This document shows positions 47,379-60,891 of a stretch of DNA of 64,000 bases, in pieces. A model generated the notes under the pieces. It saw only the letters and a list, made by a program, of their open reading frames with translations, ran no database searches and was not told the DNA's origin. How positions within the stretch are numbered: position 1 is the stretch's first letter; every line of letters starts with the position of its first letter. The DNA comes from Lepturacanthus savala (Eukaryota > Chordata > Actinopteri > Scombriformes > Trichiuridae), in NCBI GenBank assembly GCA_030544235.1, contig CM060474.1, positions 434,001 through 498,000 on the forward strand. Reading direction: 5' to 3'. Made by a program: the position numbers and the translations under genes.

Positions 47379-48456
47379 GTAAGATAGACTTCTTCTGAGT
47401 AAATGACTATTTTCTTTGCCTCGTCATCCCGTTAGCATTAGCCTGTTAGCTACTTCGCCAGAGTGCTTCTGACATAACTGCTTTTAGTATTTAAATGGTT
47501 TTATGTCCGCGTGGCAGTCTGTGTCCGAGACGAAAAGTTATGTTTTTGTCAGGATTTGCTTTTTTGGTCGTTTTTTTACCGTGTGATGTTGATGTGTGAT
47601 GTTAGCATTAATGCTGTTGTTAGCCGTGTGTGTGTGTGTCTTACTATGACTGGGTGGGTGTTTCTTGGTGAGGACAATTTATATTTTTGACAGGATTGTT
47701 GTTTTTGTTCGTGTATTGTGGTTATTGTTAGCATTAGTGCCGTTAGGCCGCTAGCTTCTTAGCCCTTTGTGTAAGACATAACTACTGTTACTGTATTTGG
47801 AGGGTGTGTGTGTGAAAATCTGCTTTTGATAGAATGAGCGTTTATTAATCACTGTCGTGTGATCTTAATGGAGTTAAAGTTTTGCAGTTAAAAAGTTTAG
47901 GTACATCAGTATTATGTACTGTATAATATAATATCAGAATATTGTTATTGACATCAGTCATTTTCAGTCAGATATTAATCAGAGTTTATTATTCTGTTTC
48001 TAGTATTGCCTAAACAATACTACTGTTTTTAATATACTTTATGTAAGGCGACCTTGAGGCTACGAAAGGCGCCCAATAAATAAAATGTATTATTATTATT
48101 ATTTATATAGTGACTTTACTTTTAGTTGAGTTTTAATAAACACATCTAGCTAGTCTTGTGAGTTAATGTAGTAAAGTATTGCAGTAAAGATGTAAACAGT
48201 GTATCTCTGGTATTTATTTGTAGTCAATAATACCACAGTAATCTGAGTCAATGAGTTTATTGGTGTGTGTGTGTGTAGTTGAACATACACAGCAAAATCA
48301 CAAGTGTTAATTCAACTCGCATAGAGTTAATCTTAACACTTTTCCCGAGTTTATATAATTCTGACGGATTCTGAGTAAAAATTACACTTAACAGTGTTAA
48401 TATTTTCACTCTTTAATAGTGTTAAAATTTGACACCCTCAGTGTCATTTTATGATA
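47379..48456. other. Non-coding stretch and half of the split inverted-repeat element, right-arm copy
   Basis: Mirror of 35846-36927: SINE/LINE-like tail near 48050-48110 and TTAACAC-rich half-element at about 48275-48456. Confidence 0.45.
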
Positions 48457-48759
48457 CCACATTGGTGCACTTATTTTTATACTTTGTTTTAACATTTAAA
48501 TATGCAAAGTTTTCACAAAATACATATGTACATAATACAGGTACAACAGACAGGGCCATCTATAGCAAAATAAAATGCAAGATATCACTCATAGCTGATA
48601 TTTGGAAAAAAAATAATAATAATAAATAAAATGAGTTGGCCTAACGGGCCTTCATGTCCATAGCTCTCACATGAGTCACTCTCGGTTTAACATTTCAGTC
48701 CGTAGTGAAACAGGGTGCCCCCCAGGGGTGCGTGTTCCTCCACACGTTCATCATGGTGT

Positions 48760-51700
48760 CTAATTTGGGAATCTCAGCACGGAAAAGTTCAAAATTCTCC
48801 ACACAGAGCATTCCAAAATCAATGAGATTGCTTCTGGTCCAAGTAAAATTGTCGGGCACTCATTACTCAGCCATTTCCTGGTTATTGCTTTCTTACTACT
48901 TGCTAATAGTATTTGTAATAAGTACCTATCTTGTTTATTCATCACAATCGGTGTTTCCTAAATATATAACACTGAAGCTTAGGTCAAGCTGCATGTTAAT
49001 TATTGAGCTGATTGCTGTTACTACCTCTACCCAATATGAAGAAATATTAGGGCAATCCCAAAATATATGGAAGTGGCCAGCAGACATGTCACCACACCTT
49101 CTCCAACACTGTCCGTGTTCTGGGTTGTTGGTTTGTAACCTTTTAATTTTGGGAGTTATGAAAAACCTTAAATTGTTTTTCCAGGTGAATTCTCTCCACA
49201 GATCTGAGCTGGAGGTAGTGGATTGTGTCCTACAAATGTTTACCCAGTCATCTTCAGTTAACTGTATGTTAGCTTCTTTCTCCCATCTTGATTTAATATA
49301 CATTGTGGAATGACCCCTGTCAAGTTGTAGAGCAGAATAAATCCTGGAGATCAGTTTTCTGTCAGTATCACCCTTCCATGCCTTATATATCCTGATCAGG
49401 TTCATTCCTTCTTCTCCAATAGTTTTTATGTTTTTATCAAAATAGTGTCTTAGTTGAAGGTATCTGAAGAAATCGCGTTTGTCCAGATCATGAGTTTCTG
49501 TGAGGCGTTGAAAGGGATCTAATCCAGTATTTTATCCAGAGGAAATTTTGCAGTATGAGGTGATGCCCAGTTCTGTCCAGTGTCTTAATCTGCTGTCCAG
49601 TTTTTTTTGGAGGGTTTTGTCTCCCAATATAGACGGGAGAGGTACTCTCATTAAATTTTGTTCCAAGTCCTTCCATTTTTCATCGCATTCAGGATCACAA
49701 CAGCAGACCAGAAATCGCAGCTGTGCTGCCCTATAATAATCTTCCAGGCAGGGCAAGGGCCATTCCACCTTTGTCCTTAGGCAGCTGTAATGTCTTAAAA
49801 CTAATCCGTGTTTTTTATTTTTTTCAAATAAATGTTGATATCATCATATTCCATTCGATGAATTACCTGGGAGGTATACACTGAAAAAGGTATAAGAGTA
49901 GGTAGTATATTCATCTTGATGATTTCTATCCGGTTGTGCATGTTTGTCGGTGGTAATAACCAGCGACTGAGGTCTGCTTTAATGTCCGCTGTTATGGGGG
50001 TATAGTTTTGGTCAAATATGGTAGTTAAATCTTTTGGACTCCAAGGTGTTTGATTACGTTGCCTGCCCATTTAAATTTACATGTTCTATAAATGCTTTCT
50101 TGTGGTCCCGGGTTAAAGGTCAAAGTCTGAGTTTTCTGTAAATTTAATTTGTAACCAGAATATGAGTCAAATTCTTTGAGTAGAGACATTAATTTAGGTA
50201 GACTTACTTGAGGGTTAGTGAGAGTTAAGAGAATGTCTGCATATAGGCAAATTTTATATTGTGTGTTTCCACTCAGTATCCTAGTTATATCTTCATCCTC
50301 ACTTATTACCTGTGCCAATGGCTCAATAAAGAGTGCAAAAAGTGTGGGATTAAGGGGGCATCCCTGACGACATCCCCTCTCAAGCAACACTGTCTTGGAT
50401 AAGTATCCGTTTATTTTAATTCTTGCCGTGGGGGAGCAGTATAGAGATTTAAAGCATTCAATTACCTGATCATTGAAGCCTAGGCGTTTAAGCACCATAT
50501 ATAAGTATTCCCAACGGACCGAATCAAAAGCCTTTTCAGCATCTAGACTAATAACTACGGATTTCAAATTACTTTTTCTCATTTGGGTGGTGAAGGGCCC
50601 GCCATACGCTGTCCTGGGTTGTCCGTCTGATCTGGATCTATCAGATCGGGGACAATATTTTCCATTCTTTTTGCTAAGATTGATGCATATATTCTATAAT
50701 CCATATTTAATACTGATATGGTTCTGTGAGAACTACATTCTGTCTTGTTATTAATTGCTTTAGAGATTACTGAAATTATTGCTTGTCTCCATGAAAGTGG
50801 TGTCTCCCCCCCCTTTAAGAGTATAGTTAAAACATTCTTTTAGTATTGGTACCAAAGTTTCTCTGAAGGTTTTGTACCACTCAGATGCATAGCCGTCGGC
50901 TCCTGGCATTGTATTTTCTTTCAGTTTCGTTATGGCCATATTTATTTCTTCCTCTGTTATCTTTTTGTCATTATTCTATTCTGTTATGTTCCTACTGGTG
51001 GTAAATCTAGGCATGCTAAGAAGTATGATATAACTGTTGATTCGGCTGCCCGAGGTTACGTGTATAATTTCCTATAGTACACTTCAAAAGAGTTTTGAAT
51101 GTCTTCCAGTTTATGACACATCTTATCATTACATCTTATCATGTACGTATTAGTGCTGTCAATCGATTAAAAAAATTAATTGAATTAATTACAGGATTTT
51201 GTAATTAATTAATCGAATTAATCACATTTTAATGTCATATCCGCTAAAGGTCTCCTGATAAAGAATTTGAATTCTAGGATATTAATGAATTGTAATGCAT
51301 GACTAATCAATTGAATACAGTAAGAAGAGAAGATCTGAAATCCAATGTTTTATTGGTGAACTGTGCTTCATGAATTACATCCAAAAGTAAAGGTCTAGCA
51401 CATTAAACCAGTTAGACCAAGTGCATTATTCATAAATGTAAAACAAATACAACAATTCAGTTAAATAAATAAAATTCTGAAATAAAATAAAGAAGTCACT
51501 TAAGCTCAATATAGCAATTCAAAAATGAATAATAGAAGTCGTATATTTTGCGCTGCATTGTGCCAACATAGTTTTGCTCTGTGAGACCAAACACGTGTGG
51601 TTTGAACCAATCAGATCATCGCATTTGTTTAGCTCGGCTCGCCTCGCGTTGCATAGCAACCAGAGACGCGCTCAGACTTGTTGCTCCGTGCCAAATGGCA

Positions 51701-52545
51701 CAGACAGACACCGAAACAACGTAGATTACACTGAAACGAGCACACTGGAATTGTTCCAGCACTCGGATAATGTAACTAACTACTAACTAACTAATGTGAC
51801 TTTAGTACATCGTTTTCTTTATTTAACATGGGATTTTCGCCACCATTGATACTCATAATTAATTGCGTTAAATTTAACGTGTTAAATTGCGGTGTAATTA
51901 ATTAATCGAATTAACGTGTTAAAATGACAGCTCTAGTATGTATTTCTCTGCCAATTGCTTACGTATCCTCCATGCGAGCAGTTTTTTAGATTTGGGGCCA
52001 TTTTCATAATTTTGTTTAATAAATCTAATTCTTTTTTCTATTTGGTTTTCATATATGTTATTTAGAGTTTGTTTTGTGTCCTGTATTTCGTTTAAAACAT
52101 CAGTGTCATTTTGCTTCATAAGTCTGCTCTCCAAGGATTTTAGTTTTGCAGTCGGGTCATTAATTTGTTTCTCTTTTTCCTTCTTCTTCCGGGCAGACCA
52201 CATTATACGTTTGCCCCTAATAACAGCCTTGGCTGCATCCCAAAGTGTACTGGGGGACACGGTCCCATTGTTGTTATATGACATATATTACATAAGTTCT
52301 TCCTTAATAAATCTTTGACATTGAGGGTCGCTTAAGAGGTTGGTGTTTAGTCTCCATAGAGTCTCCTTAAGTCTGTTTTCTAAGTGTAATGTCAGGTATA
52401 CCCCCGTGTGATCAGAAATGTCTCTTACCCCTATGTCACATTTCACCATTCTCGGCTTTGAACATAAAAAAATAGTCAATTCTTGAGTGCGTAGAGTGTG
52501 AATGGGAGAAAAAAGTAAAACATTTTTCAATCGGATTCCCTCCAT
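48760..52545 (-). pseudogene. LINE ORF2, right-arm copy
   Basis: Mirror of the left ORF2. The reverse-transcriptase segment (50582-50025) is residue-identical to the left one, including LYADILLTL with a single Asp (about 50220-50246). One residue differs in the endonuclease end (LHLENRL against LHLDNRL). Interrupted by the hAT-type element at 51151-51935. Confidence 0.85.
51151..51935. mobile_element. 785-bp hAT-type element inside the LINE, right-arm copy
   Basis: Mirror of 32367-33151, with target duplications GTACGTAT (51143-51150) and GTATGTAT (51936-51943), the same single mismatch as the left arm. Confidence 0.88.
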
Positions 52546-53049
52546 ACGTCCATTATATCTATTTCGTTAAGCAGTTTTTTTGTACATAAAGCTTCAGGTT
52601 TTATGTTCTTTTTTCTGTTTGTGGAGTTCCGAAAGGGGTGCAGTATTCTGCATTTTGTATTCTTGATGCATTTCTAACAGTGAGCGGTAAAAAGTTTACC
52701 CAAAATGTTCAACCAACCACAGATGACCTGAACAAAAGAACAACTGTCTGTATAACAAAATGAAACACAACATATGAACATAGCATACATGTTAAACATT
52801 TGTGACTTCCAACCATGAAGTGTAAGCTTAACTTCTAAGTTGAGAGGGGAGTCCCTTAACCCTGAAGGTTAATATCAGAGCAGCGCCCGTGAAAAGCTGG
52901 GCATCGGTTCCCAGACTTACTGTCTATTTAACTGGATCATGTTCCCAGTAGGAAAATCAGTTTTGAACACCTTAGTCCGATTTGGTATTAAATATTGTGA
53001 TCTTACCGATCTCTGTAGATTTATTGTTCACTCACGGTACAGAAAGCTC

Positions 53050-53962
53050 TCACAAAGCCTCCTCCCTGCGTTGAAACCCCTTAAGTTTATCCTGGATATG
53101 CTTGAGGCGGGTGCCCTGGTGCCGACGTGTTTTAGCACCTGCTGTTTCCCAGGTCGGTTGCTTTGGTCTCGGTGACGGTGCGTTGTGCGCAGGGGTCTCA
53201 GCTTCCCAAGCGACCGGGATGAATCCCCTTTTCTTCAAGTCGTCTGTCGCCTCCTGCATGTTGTTGTAGACAGTTGGGCTGGTGTCGAAAAACACTCGCC
53301 CTTTTTTCGCAAGTTTCGCCGGGTGAAGCGTCTGGAAACAAATTTCTTTTTCCTTAAGTGCTTTTCTTATGGGGATGTACGCCTTTCTCTTTTTGAGTAT
53401 TTCTGCCGTGTAGTCTTGCTTGAAGAATACTCTTCTTCCATCGTAGCGGACCTCTTTCTTTCCCCAGGCGGAGCGGAACACCAGCTCTTTAGTAGTATAC
53501 TCCAGGAAATAGATAATCACGGACCGTGGGTTAGAGCCTGGCGGCAGTCTGGATCCCAGTGACCGGTGGCAACGCTGGATACCGAGGGGGGTGTCGGGGA
53601 GTGTCGGTTTTAATAAACTCTTCCATGAATGTTTTTATGTTGTCCCCCTCCACCCCCTCGGGATTGCCGTGAATACGAATGTTGTTCCTGTGCGAACGTG
53701 CCTCCAGGTCCGTCAGCTAGGTTTGGATAGATTGGTAAAGCTCAAGTGTGTTGGAAAGTATCCCCTTGGCGTCGGTGCTCCACTCCTCCATGTCGGCTAT
53801 TCTCTGCTTTGTCTCCTCAATTCTTTCTGTTATTTCCTTTAAGCCAGAGGCGATATTGCTTAATTTCTGGTTTACTTCTCCTCGAAAGTCCACCAGCTCT
53901 TTCTTCAGGTCCGAACGAACCGCCTGTATCTCCGCAATGATGTTAGCTTGGATAGCATCCAT
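53050..53962 (-). pseudogene. LINE ORF1, right-arm copy
   Basis: Mirror of 30340-31252 with the same internal stop and frame change. Differences are limited to a few residues (for example KLSNIAS against KLSDIAS, FQRREEAL against FQHREEAL). Confidence 0.8.
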
Positions 53963-54200
53963 AGCCTTGTGTTCCGCTAGCGTGTCCTCACTTTCAGTCG
54001 GTATTTTATTGTTTTTTTTTGGTTTACCTTGCGTTTTTCCTCTGGTTTATCTTTTGTCCCCCCTTTTCATAAAACTTAATCCACTTTTCAATTTGTTAAT
54101 CTAGTATTTTTTGTGGGGGGGTTGAAGACTGTCTGGGAGCCTCCGTTTTATGCTGCTGCTCATTTCTGCACCATACCGGAGGTCCCACATAGGTGCACTT

Positions 54201-54596
54201 TTGACTCTAAATTGTGTTATTCCCTTCCACTTGGAGTGTTAATTTTACAAAATACAGTGTAATTTAATAGCACATTAAAGTTTATTTTTAACACCAAAAA
54301 TGTGTTATTCTCTTTCACTGTTAAGTGAGTGTTAATTTTCAACCTACAGTGTCATGTGATCACACAATAGTGTATTTTTGCACTAAAATTGTGATATTAC
54401 ATTATTTTATTCAACAGAATATCATAACTGTTTCACATTACATGTAAAGTGAATAGAAGTGTTGACTGATCAATTAACAGCATTCATACATCCATAACTT
54501 CCCAGCACCATAGGAATTGGCACAAAAAGATCAATACAAACATTTACAAAAATACTTTAAGTACATATTAGGAGTCCCAACCTCTTTAATACACAT
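54201..54596. mobile_element. Other half of the split inverted-repeat element, right-arm copy
   Basis: Mirror of 29706-30117. The TTAACAC-rich part is 54201-54400; the remainder is unremarkable. Confidence 0.5.
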
Positions 54597-56870
54597 TTAC
54601 AAAGAAAATAATGGCACTAAATATTGGCCTTTATCTCCACCATATGAACTCTGTAGATCGAAGGGCTTATAAATCACAAGACCATCTGCTTTAACAACAT
54701 CTTTGTGATCACTTTCAAATACTTTGTAAGAATGAAAATGTTCACTGAAATGATCAACGACAAGCCTTTTTCCAAAGAAGCAGATAATACTATCAACAAC
54801 AATTATTTTTTCTATTCTGAGAAACACTGGCATTTCATGTTCAATCTGAGTGCAAATGATCAACCCTGGCCTATACTCTGTTCCACTGATTATCACCCAG
54901 TTAGTTGCATGGTTGTCCTGAGAGGCACGCTCCACATGCAAACCTTGAGCCAACTCGTTGCAAAAGTTTTCATTGTCCACATTAATACTTTTCATAGGTC
55001 CATACACAGTGCATTTTGAAAGGGATGTCTCCCAAAGACATGCAATTGACATCTGATGTTTTTTGGTTTGGTTGATTTGGTGTTTTTAAGAGTATTTTTG
55101 AAAATCCTGTGTTTTGCCTCAAATGTATTAGTGGTCCAATTTTTCGGATACAAGATGGATAATGTATCATAAAGTGATGTTTTGGAATCAGGTTTTTATC
55201 AGGATACAGTTCTTTGAACAACTCATGGTGTTCTATTATCAAATGTTTAAGTAGTACAGTCATGCCAAGTGAAACAGATGGAGAAAAAAATAATGTTGAT
55301 TATCTGTAGTAAAATTAAAAGCAAAAGACAGTTTTGGTTTCCTTCTGGCACAATGTCACCAAAAAGCAAAGGAGTATTTTGAACAAGACAAAGAGTCTGA
55401 ATTGAATTGAGCCCAATATTATTGTCGCTACTGTCCAAGTTTATCCTTGTAGGCCGTTTTTTGCACTCCACATACCCATAGTCAAAGGCATAAATTCTGG
55501 ACAGATCAGGTTTCGACAAAAAGTTTTCAGAGAGGTATTCAAACAGTAACTTCAGCTCATACTGAGCCACTCCTTCAAGAATGTCATGCATAATATCCAA
55601 AGAAAAATTGTTACAAACATGAAAGAAATGTAGGCCATTCAGAGTCGAATCCTTTTTTAAACCAAACACGGATAACTTTTGTGGATCTGACTGCAATTCA
55701 CTGCAGTGCATTTCAAATACTTCTTTTCCACACAAGATTATTCTGGGGTCATCAAAACAAAAATGACGTCCACTGAACGATTCTGTGAATCCCAGAATTG
55801 TGTGCATCCCCAAGTTGTCCCAGTTACCTGACATACAGGGCCATAGATCTTTTCAACAGAAAAAGGCAAATGAAGGCCACAATTCTCAAGTGTTTTGATG
55901 TCATTAATCAGTGTCTCTAGAATAGGATCAAAGCCATATTTTTTCCAAGTCTTCAGTGTGAAACAATGCAATCAAATGAATATTCATCAGGGCAGAGCTA
56001 AACTTTGGTGGAAGATTTCTGAGGACAAAATACAGAGCACCTATTTTGTGAACACCACGTTTTGACCCAAGTGGGTTCGCAGTCTCAAAATCATCATAGA
56101 ACAACTGGATTTGTAAAGAATTCTGGTGTTTAGAGAACAGTGGATGGGTCCTAAAATAATTTCCATCACAAAAATCACTGTATACGTCAAGTTTTGATGA
56201 ACGTGTTTCCTCAAGTAGTTTGCAAATATCAGAATTTCGGAACATGAATTTGATCGTTTCCAAAATTGGGATGTAAACAAATGTATCATTCACTGGGACC
56301 TAATCATAGGTATCTGTTTATTTCGTCTTGTATCATATCGAATTCCTAACATTTTTCTACTGGTTCCACAACACCCCATTTCTTGTTGAAATAATTTACT
56401 CTTTTGCTTTCAGTATTCAAGTACTCAAATGGGTTTTCAAAGGTTTCCAGATCTTTTACCAATGTTTCTCTCAAAGGATTATCTATAGGCACAGCAGACA
56501 GTACTTGCTGCTTAACCTGAGTGCATCCCACTACTAAGTTCTTCCACATCACCAACAACTGATGAAATGACACTATTTGCAACACCATTTGCTTGTAGTT
56601 TAGCAATAATTGAAGGACAGATATTTTCTATGTTTTCTTTGTCTTTGACCTGATTCTCTATCAAAGCATGGATATTCTGGGGTCTGCGTGATGTTTGTTC
56701 TAGCAACTTCTGAGATATCTTGCGGCATTTGGATATTAGTTTGACATGACTCTGGCCTTGCTGCATCTGCATTTTCACAAGAATTTTCCACATGTGAACT
56801 GATTAAATGTTTTTTGAAACCTGAATATGTTGAAAAGTGACACCTACAATGATCTTGAGTACAAGAGTTA
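54597..56870 (-). pseudogene. C2H2 plus transposase-like gene, right-arm copy
   Basis: Mirror of 27432-29705 with the same frame breaks. It differs by isolated substitutions such as IENQVKDKEN for IVNQVKDKEN and VMEIILG for VTEIILG. The gene reads away from the LINE, toward the palindrome centre. Confidence 0.65.
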
Positions 56871-56994
56871 GTGTGTGTGTGTGTGTGTGTGTGTAATAGA
56901 GGACAAGAGAGAGAAGACTTTCATTTAAGTGTATTTCAAATTGAGTTAATACATATAAAATACTTGCTGTTTAGATAATAGAAGACATGCATAC

Positions 56995-57832
56995 CTTGTG
57001 AAAGTGCAACATTTTTTCCACTGCATCACTGGGACTTATCTTAGTCCTCTTCCATCCAGCTGTGGGTGGCAGGAGATGGAGAAGGAGCAGCAGAGAAGCC
57101 ATGTCACTGTCCCACCCTATCAGTAGGAAAATAAGATGGAGAAAAAAGCCCTTTAGTATCATGCAGGAATACCCCATTAACCAGCACTTGCAGTAAAGAA
57201 TAAAAATCAAACATGTTCATTAGCTTACTGTCATCATCGTTGTCTGTCTGTTTCTCAGCAGCTTTTAGAAGTCGGCACAGGTCAATTGACTGAGTAAGGT
57301 GTTTAGCCTCACTGATAATCTTGGACCTGAAAGTTGTGTCCCACTTCTCAAGCATCTTGGAGGCTGTTTCAGTTCCAAACAGTAGAACGAAGTCTTGATT
57401 CAGCTGTTGATCATAGAATCATAAATGCACAAACATTTGAAAATAATCAGCATATTGTACTTAAATTCAAGAAACAAAATAGTAAACTCTAAATAAATAA
57501 CTCACCAGCCCTTTGACATCAAACATCAAAGTACCATGGAAATGTTTTAGAAACATCTGCCGTTCTCTGTGGGTCATGCACTAGGTTTTGGCTGAAAGGT
57601 CATGTTCATTTTCTGAAACACATTTGCTTTATCATGGGGGTGATTCAGAAATGATGGCTTCCCTGCATGCATCTTCATCAAGCTGCTCAGGTAAAGTGGC
57701 CAATCTTCGGCGCTTTGGTCCTTGTGCTTCAACCAATGCAGCTGTCTTGGCTGGTCTTTTTGCTGTATACCTGGACATGGTCTTAAGGCGCCATGCTAAA
57801 TATCCAGTGCCTTTCTCCCCATAGAAGTGCTC
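56995..57832 (-). pseudogene. SAMD3-like family gene fragment, right-arm copy
   Basis: Mirror of 26470-27307 with the same exon borders and the same broken second block. Single-base differences only in the part readable by eye (for example HDTKGLF for HDTNGLF in the intervening sequence). Confidence 0.7.
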
Positions 57833-58251
57833 CTGTCGTAAAACATCATTAACCCTCCTGTTGCCACTGTGTTAAAAACCAAAAAGAAATCCCCTAAATG
57901 CTATTTTTTTTAACTTTAAATTTCATGACTTTTCCTAGATTGGCCCCAACAGTATAAAAAAAGAAATGTTTTTATTCACATTTCCATGTAAGCTGTACAA
58001 AAAAATTTACAAAGGTGGTCTTCGGGTCAAAATGACCCGTGAGGCAAATAGAGTTGAAATCAAGGTCACAGAGTTATTTACACACCACAGAATGTTACAA
58101 TGTTTTAGGTGTGTCTCAGATCAATCAGTAGCAGAAGTAAACAAGACAAATCAGGTGGTCTTATCATGGATTGCTGTGCCTTTGATCAGTCTCAGATCAA
58201 TTAATAGTAAACATGAATAAGACAGTAGAAGACATAACCAAGACAAGATAG
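57833..58251. other. Non-coding stretch with a piggyBac-like terminus, right-arm copy
   Basis: TTAACCCTCCTGTTG at 57849 and the CGGGTCA/TGACCCG palindrome near 58023-58039. Mirror of 26051-26469. Confidence 0.4.
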
Positions 58252-58488
58252 GTGGCATTCTCGCAGACGGCAGAGCTCTTTTTTGTGTATTTCAAGGAGG
58301 GAATCGTGGCCATGCCGGGGTGGATCTCCTTTGGTCTCCTCTCCATCCCTGGAGCCAAGGCCAGCGCCGTAGAGGTCGAGGTACGAAATTTATCTCTGCC
58401 TCGCACTCCCGAGGCAGTCGTTGTTTTGGCCTCCGGTAATAACCTGGACCGTAGAGTTTCTCTTTCAGATTCAGCTACGGACTTCTAG
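58252..58488 (+). pseudogene. SGNH-hydrolase-like domain fragment, right-arm copy
   Basis: Same 78-codon frame as 25814-26050 in the other orientation. First element of the outward-reading Helitron-like cassette. The frame ends at TAG after SATDF, just where the conserved domain would continue. Confidence 0.6.
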
Positions 58489-59014
58489 AGGCTGGTGACC
58501 ACCGCCCGGGCTGCCTGCAGCAATGTAAGTTACTTTGATGTATTATGACTAGATAATTCCATGATTGATTTCAGAACATGTTTGAAGTTGAGTACATGTT
58601 ACCCAACCAATAAAGGTGGAGACACAGATGACGATTCCTGGACACGGTGAGAGATTTCTACAAACATTTTGAAATCTTGTCCTGTTTACTGAACAAATCT
58701 TCTTCTCCAAGTGTGTGTCCTGGACTCGGTCCAAGAAGATATTATATTTAACATAATAACCACTGTATTGTGAAGTTTACCTCACTGCTGCTATGTGTTA
58801 ATGCACGTCAGAATGTTTATCACTTTCTTTATTTCTTTATTTTTGGTAATGTTGTTTTTAACCTTTTGTCTCATTTTATTGTCTCTGTTGACAGACTCAA
58901 CAACACGTAACTTTCTACCCTTTATTTACATCATATTCAATTCGTCTGGTGTATCTTATCTCATTCATTTGTCTAATATAAAAAAACCCGGACGCCTCCT
59001 CCCCCCGCCTGCAG

Positions 59015-59658
59015 CCACACCGGTCTCACCAGGAGTGTCTGTGGAGGTCGAGACCCCTGTACCTCGTCCTTCCAGTCCTCTTGGAGGGACTAGTGTGGCT
59101 CAGGCCAAGAAGGTGTGTTACCTACCATTATTGGTTGTGTGAACATTTTACAGAATAACTGCTGTATTGTGGATTTTAACTTTCTGTTTGTCTGGTGTCT
59201 CTTATGCACTATTTTATTGTAAACTCTGTCATTGTTTCCACAGACTCCGCCAAGGGCCTGCTTGACTCCGCTCACACCTCCAACCTCACAGGTTTCACGG
59301 GAAGTGTCTGTGAAGGCCAAGGCTCCAATCTCTGGTTCTTCCTTCCCTCCTCGGTGGACCCAGGTGGGTCCCACCAAGAAGGTAACATAGGCTGATACTG
59401 TTTCTTTGAAAGTTTACTGAAATAACTAATGTATTTTCTACCATAACCTACTGCTGCTCATGGCTATCTGCTTTTTATCTGCACATAATGTTGTGATTTA
59501 ATTGCATCGTTTTTGGTCATTATCTTTTTATTATTTTTAACCCTTTGTTTTTGTTTGCCTTTTTTCTTTACAGACACAGAATACTGAGGAAGTAGAAGAC
59601 CGTGCCCTCCATCCCTCTGAACCCGGTGTGGCCTGAGGTCCTGGAGCTGATGGCAGAG
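59015..59658 (+). pseudogene. Pro/Ser-rich exons, right-arm copy
   Basis: Exons 59015-59112, 59244-59381 and 59574-59658, mirror of the left set. The last intron lacks 73 bases present on the left (junction near 59557). A further exon-like piece ending in a Lys-Lys codon pair at 58738 has lost its GT donor (AAGAAG|AT), suggesting a third decayed exon-intron duplicate. Confidence 0.65.
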
Positions 59659-59844
59659 GTACGTTTACATATTCCTAATTTTATAGATATTGATAACATT
59701 TTTTAAAAATGGTCTCTTTTTGTTTTCATATTTCATATTTTTTTATGGTGATAACATGGATAGAGAATTGTACTGCTTTACAATGTCTGCAACAGTGTTT
59801 ATTTCCATGGTAGAGATGTAACACAATGCATTTCTTCATTTCAG

Positions 59845-60891
59845 CATTCTGATGTCTTGCGGGTGAACAGTGCACCAGCATGGCTCTTACTTTTCTTGCA
59901 TATCACAACGAGGGGTTGCAATTCAATAGGGTTTCTCTGGATAGAGTGCTTTCTCAGGGAGACGCACTATGTAGGTGTGAAATGGCAGCTTATTGCAGAT
60001 GGTACTTTTACACATAATTACTTGACCCTTGAGCAGATGCCAAAATGTGTCTTTACTGATGATCATTCCTATCATGTTACCATGAACTCAATGGATCTCA
60101 TGGTTGGACCACTCAAGGTTGCAGAAAACAGTCTGCAAAGTCAAGTATCGCTGCCCTTTGCCTCTCAACTTCAGTGCTTGGCTCTTGATGTCCGCCATGC
60201 AGTTCTTCTGGTCGCACCTGAATGCTTAGCAGTTTTTCGTGACGACACAGGCCGCTATGGTTTCTTTGATTCTCACTCGAGGTCAGCCACTGGTTTTCCA
60301 TACCATAGCGGCACTGCAATAATGCTGACCTTCCTTGACTTCAGTGATCTGGTCGACCACGTGCATAAGCTTTTGCAGGATCGTGGATCTTATGCCAGCT
60401 ATGAGCTTATGCCTGTTTCCTTCTCCAGGGACTACAGTGATGTGACTACGGATAATGTTGCAGTCTTGTCAGAAGCTGAAACCGAACCAAGTGCGTTTCT
60501 TCTAGATGGTGACACCCTTGAACTGGGAGACGATTTGATTATCATTCCAGATGCTGCACTGGACCAAAGCTGCGGTCAGGAGGTCTTCCAACGTACAGTT
60601 TTTCTTGAAGGAAACACCTCAGAATGTGAAGCTGACACGGTTCTCACTCCAGATGCTGTGCCAGAACCAGCGTCCAACCAACTACATCAGCGTTGGTGTA
60701 GTTGTGTGAGAAAACGAAGCAGTACGTTTCAAGAGTTGGCTCGAGCAGATGCAGGAAAACTGCACGTCGAGCAAGTGCGATCAGCAAACGTCTGCCTTCT
60801 GGTGAAAAGAGAACCACTGGCAGACGTCAGTCTGAAAAACTGCAATATGCCAGTAGATCAGAATTTCAGGAGAAGAAGTTACAGGCAATGA
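59845..60891 (+). pseudogene. C76-like cysteine protease exon, right-arm copy
   Basis: Starts at 59845 after a TTTCAG acceptor. The presumed catalytic Cys codon (59871-59873, in GEQCTSMAL) lies in a different frame from the rest (FFDSHSR near 60260-60285) because of a frameshift around 59963-59970. The 344-codon frame differs from the left arm at a single residue (VAPECL against VTPECL). Confidence 0.75.

Larger units (their letters stand above)
48473..54184 (-). mobile_element. L1-type LINE, right-arm copy
   Basis: Exact mirror of 30118-35829, with target duplications at 48457-48472 and 54185-54200. The inner duplication has A where the left arm has G. All major lesions, including the hAT-type insertion and the lost Asp codon, are shared with the left copy. 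Confidence 0.9.

Noticed and set aside
48705..49313. A 202-codon frame conserved in both arms
   Set aside because: Antisense to the LINE ORF2 C-terminal region; conservation only reflects arm identity.
59845..60891. Herpesvirus-derived gene
   Set aside because: The C76-type fold also occurs in herpesvirus tegument proteases, but the exon structure and the helicase/RY-repeat neighbours point to a Helitron-like fish element, and no other herpesvirus-like gene is present.
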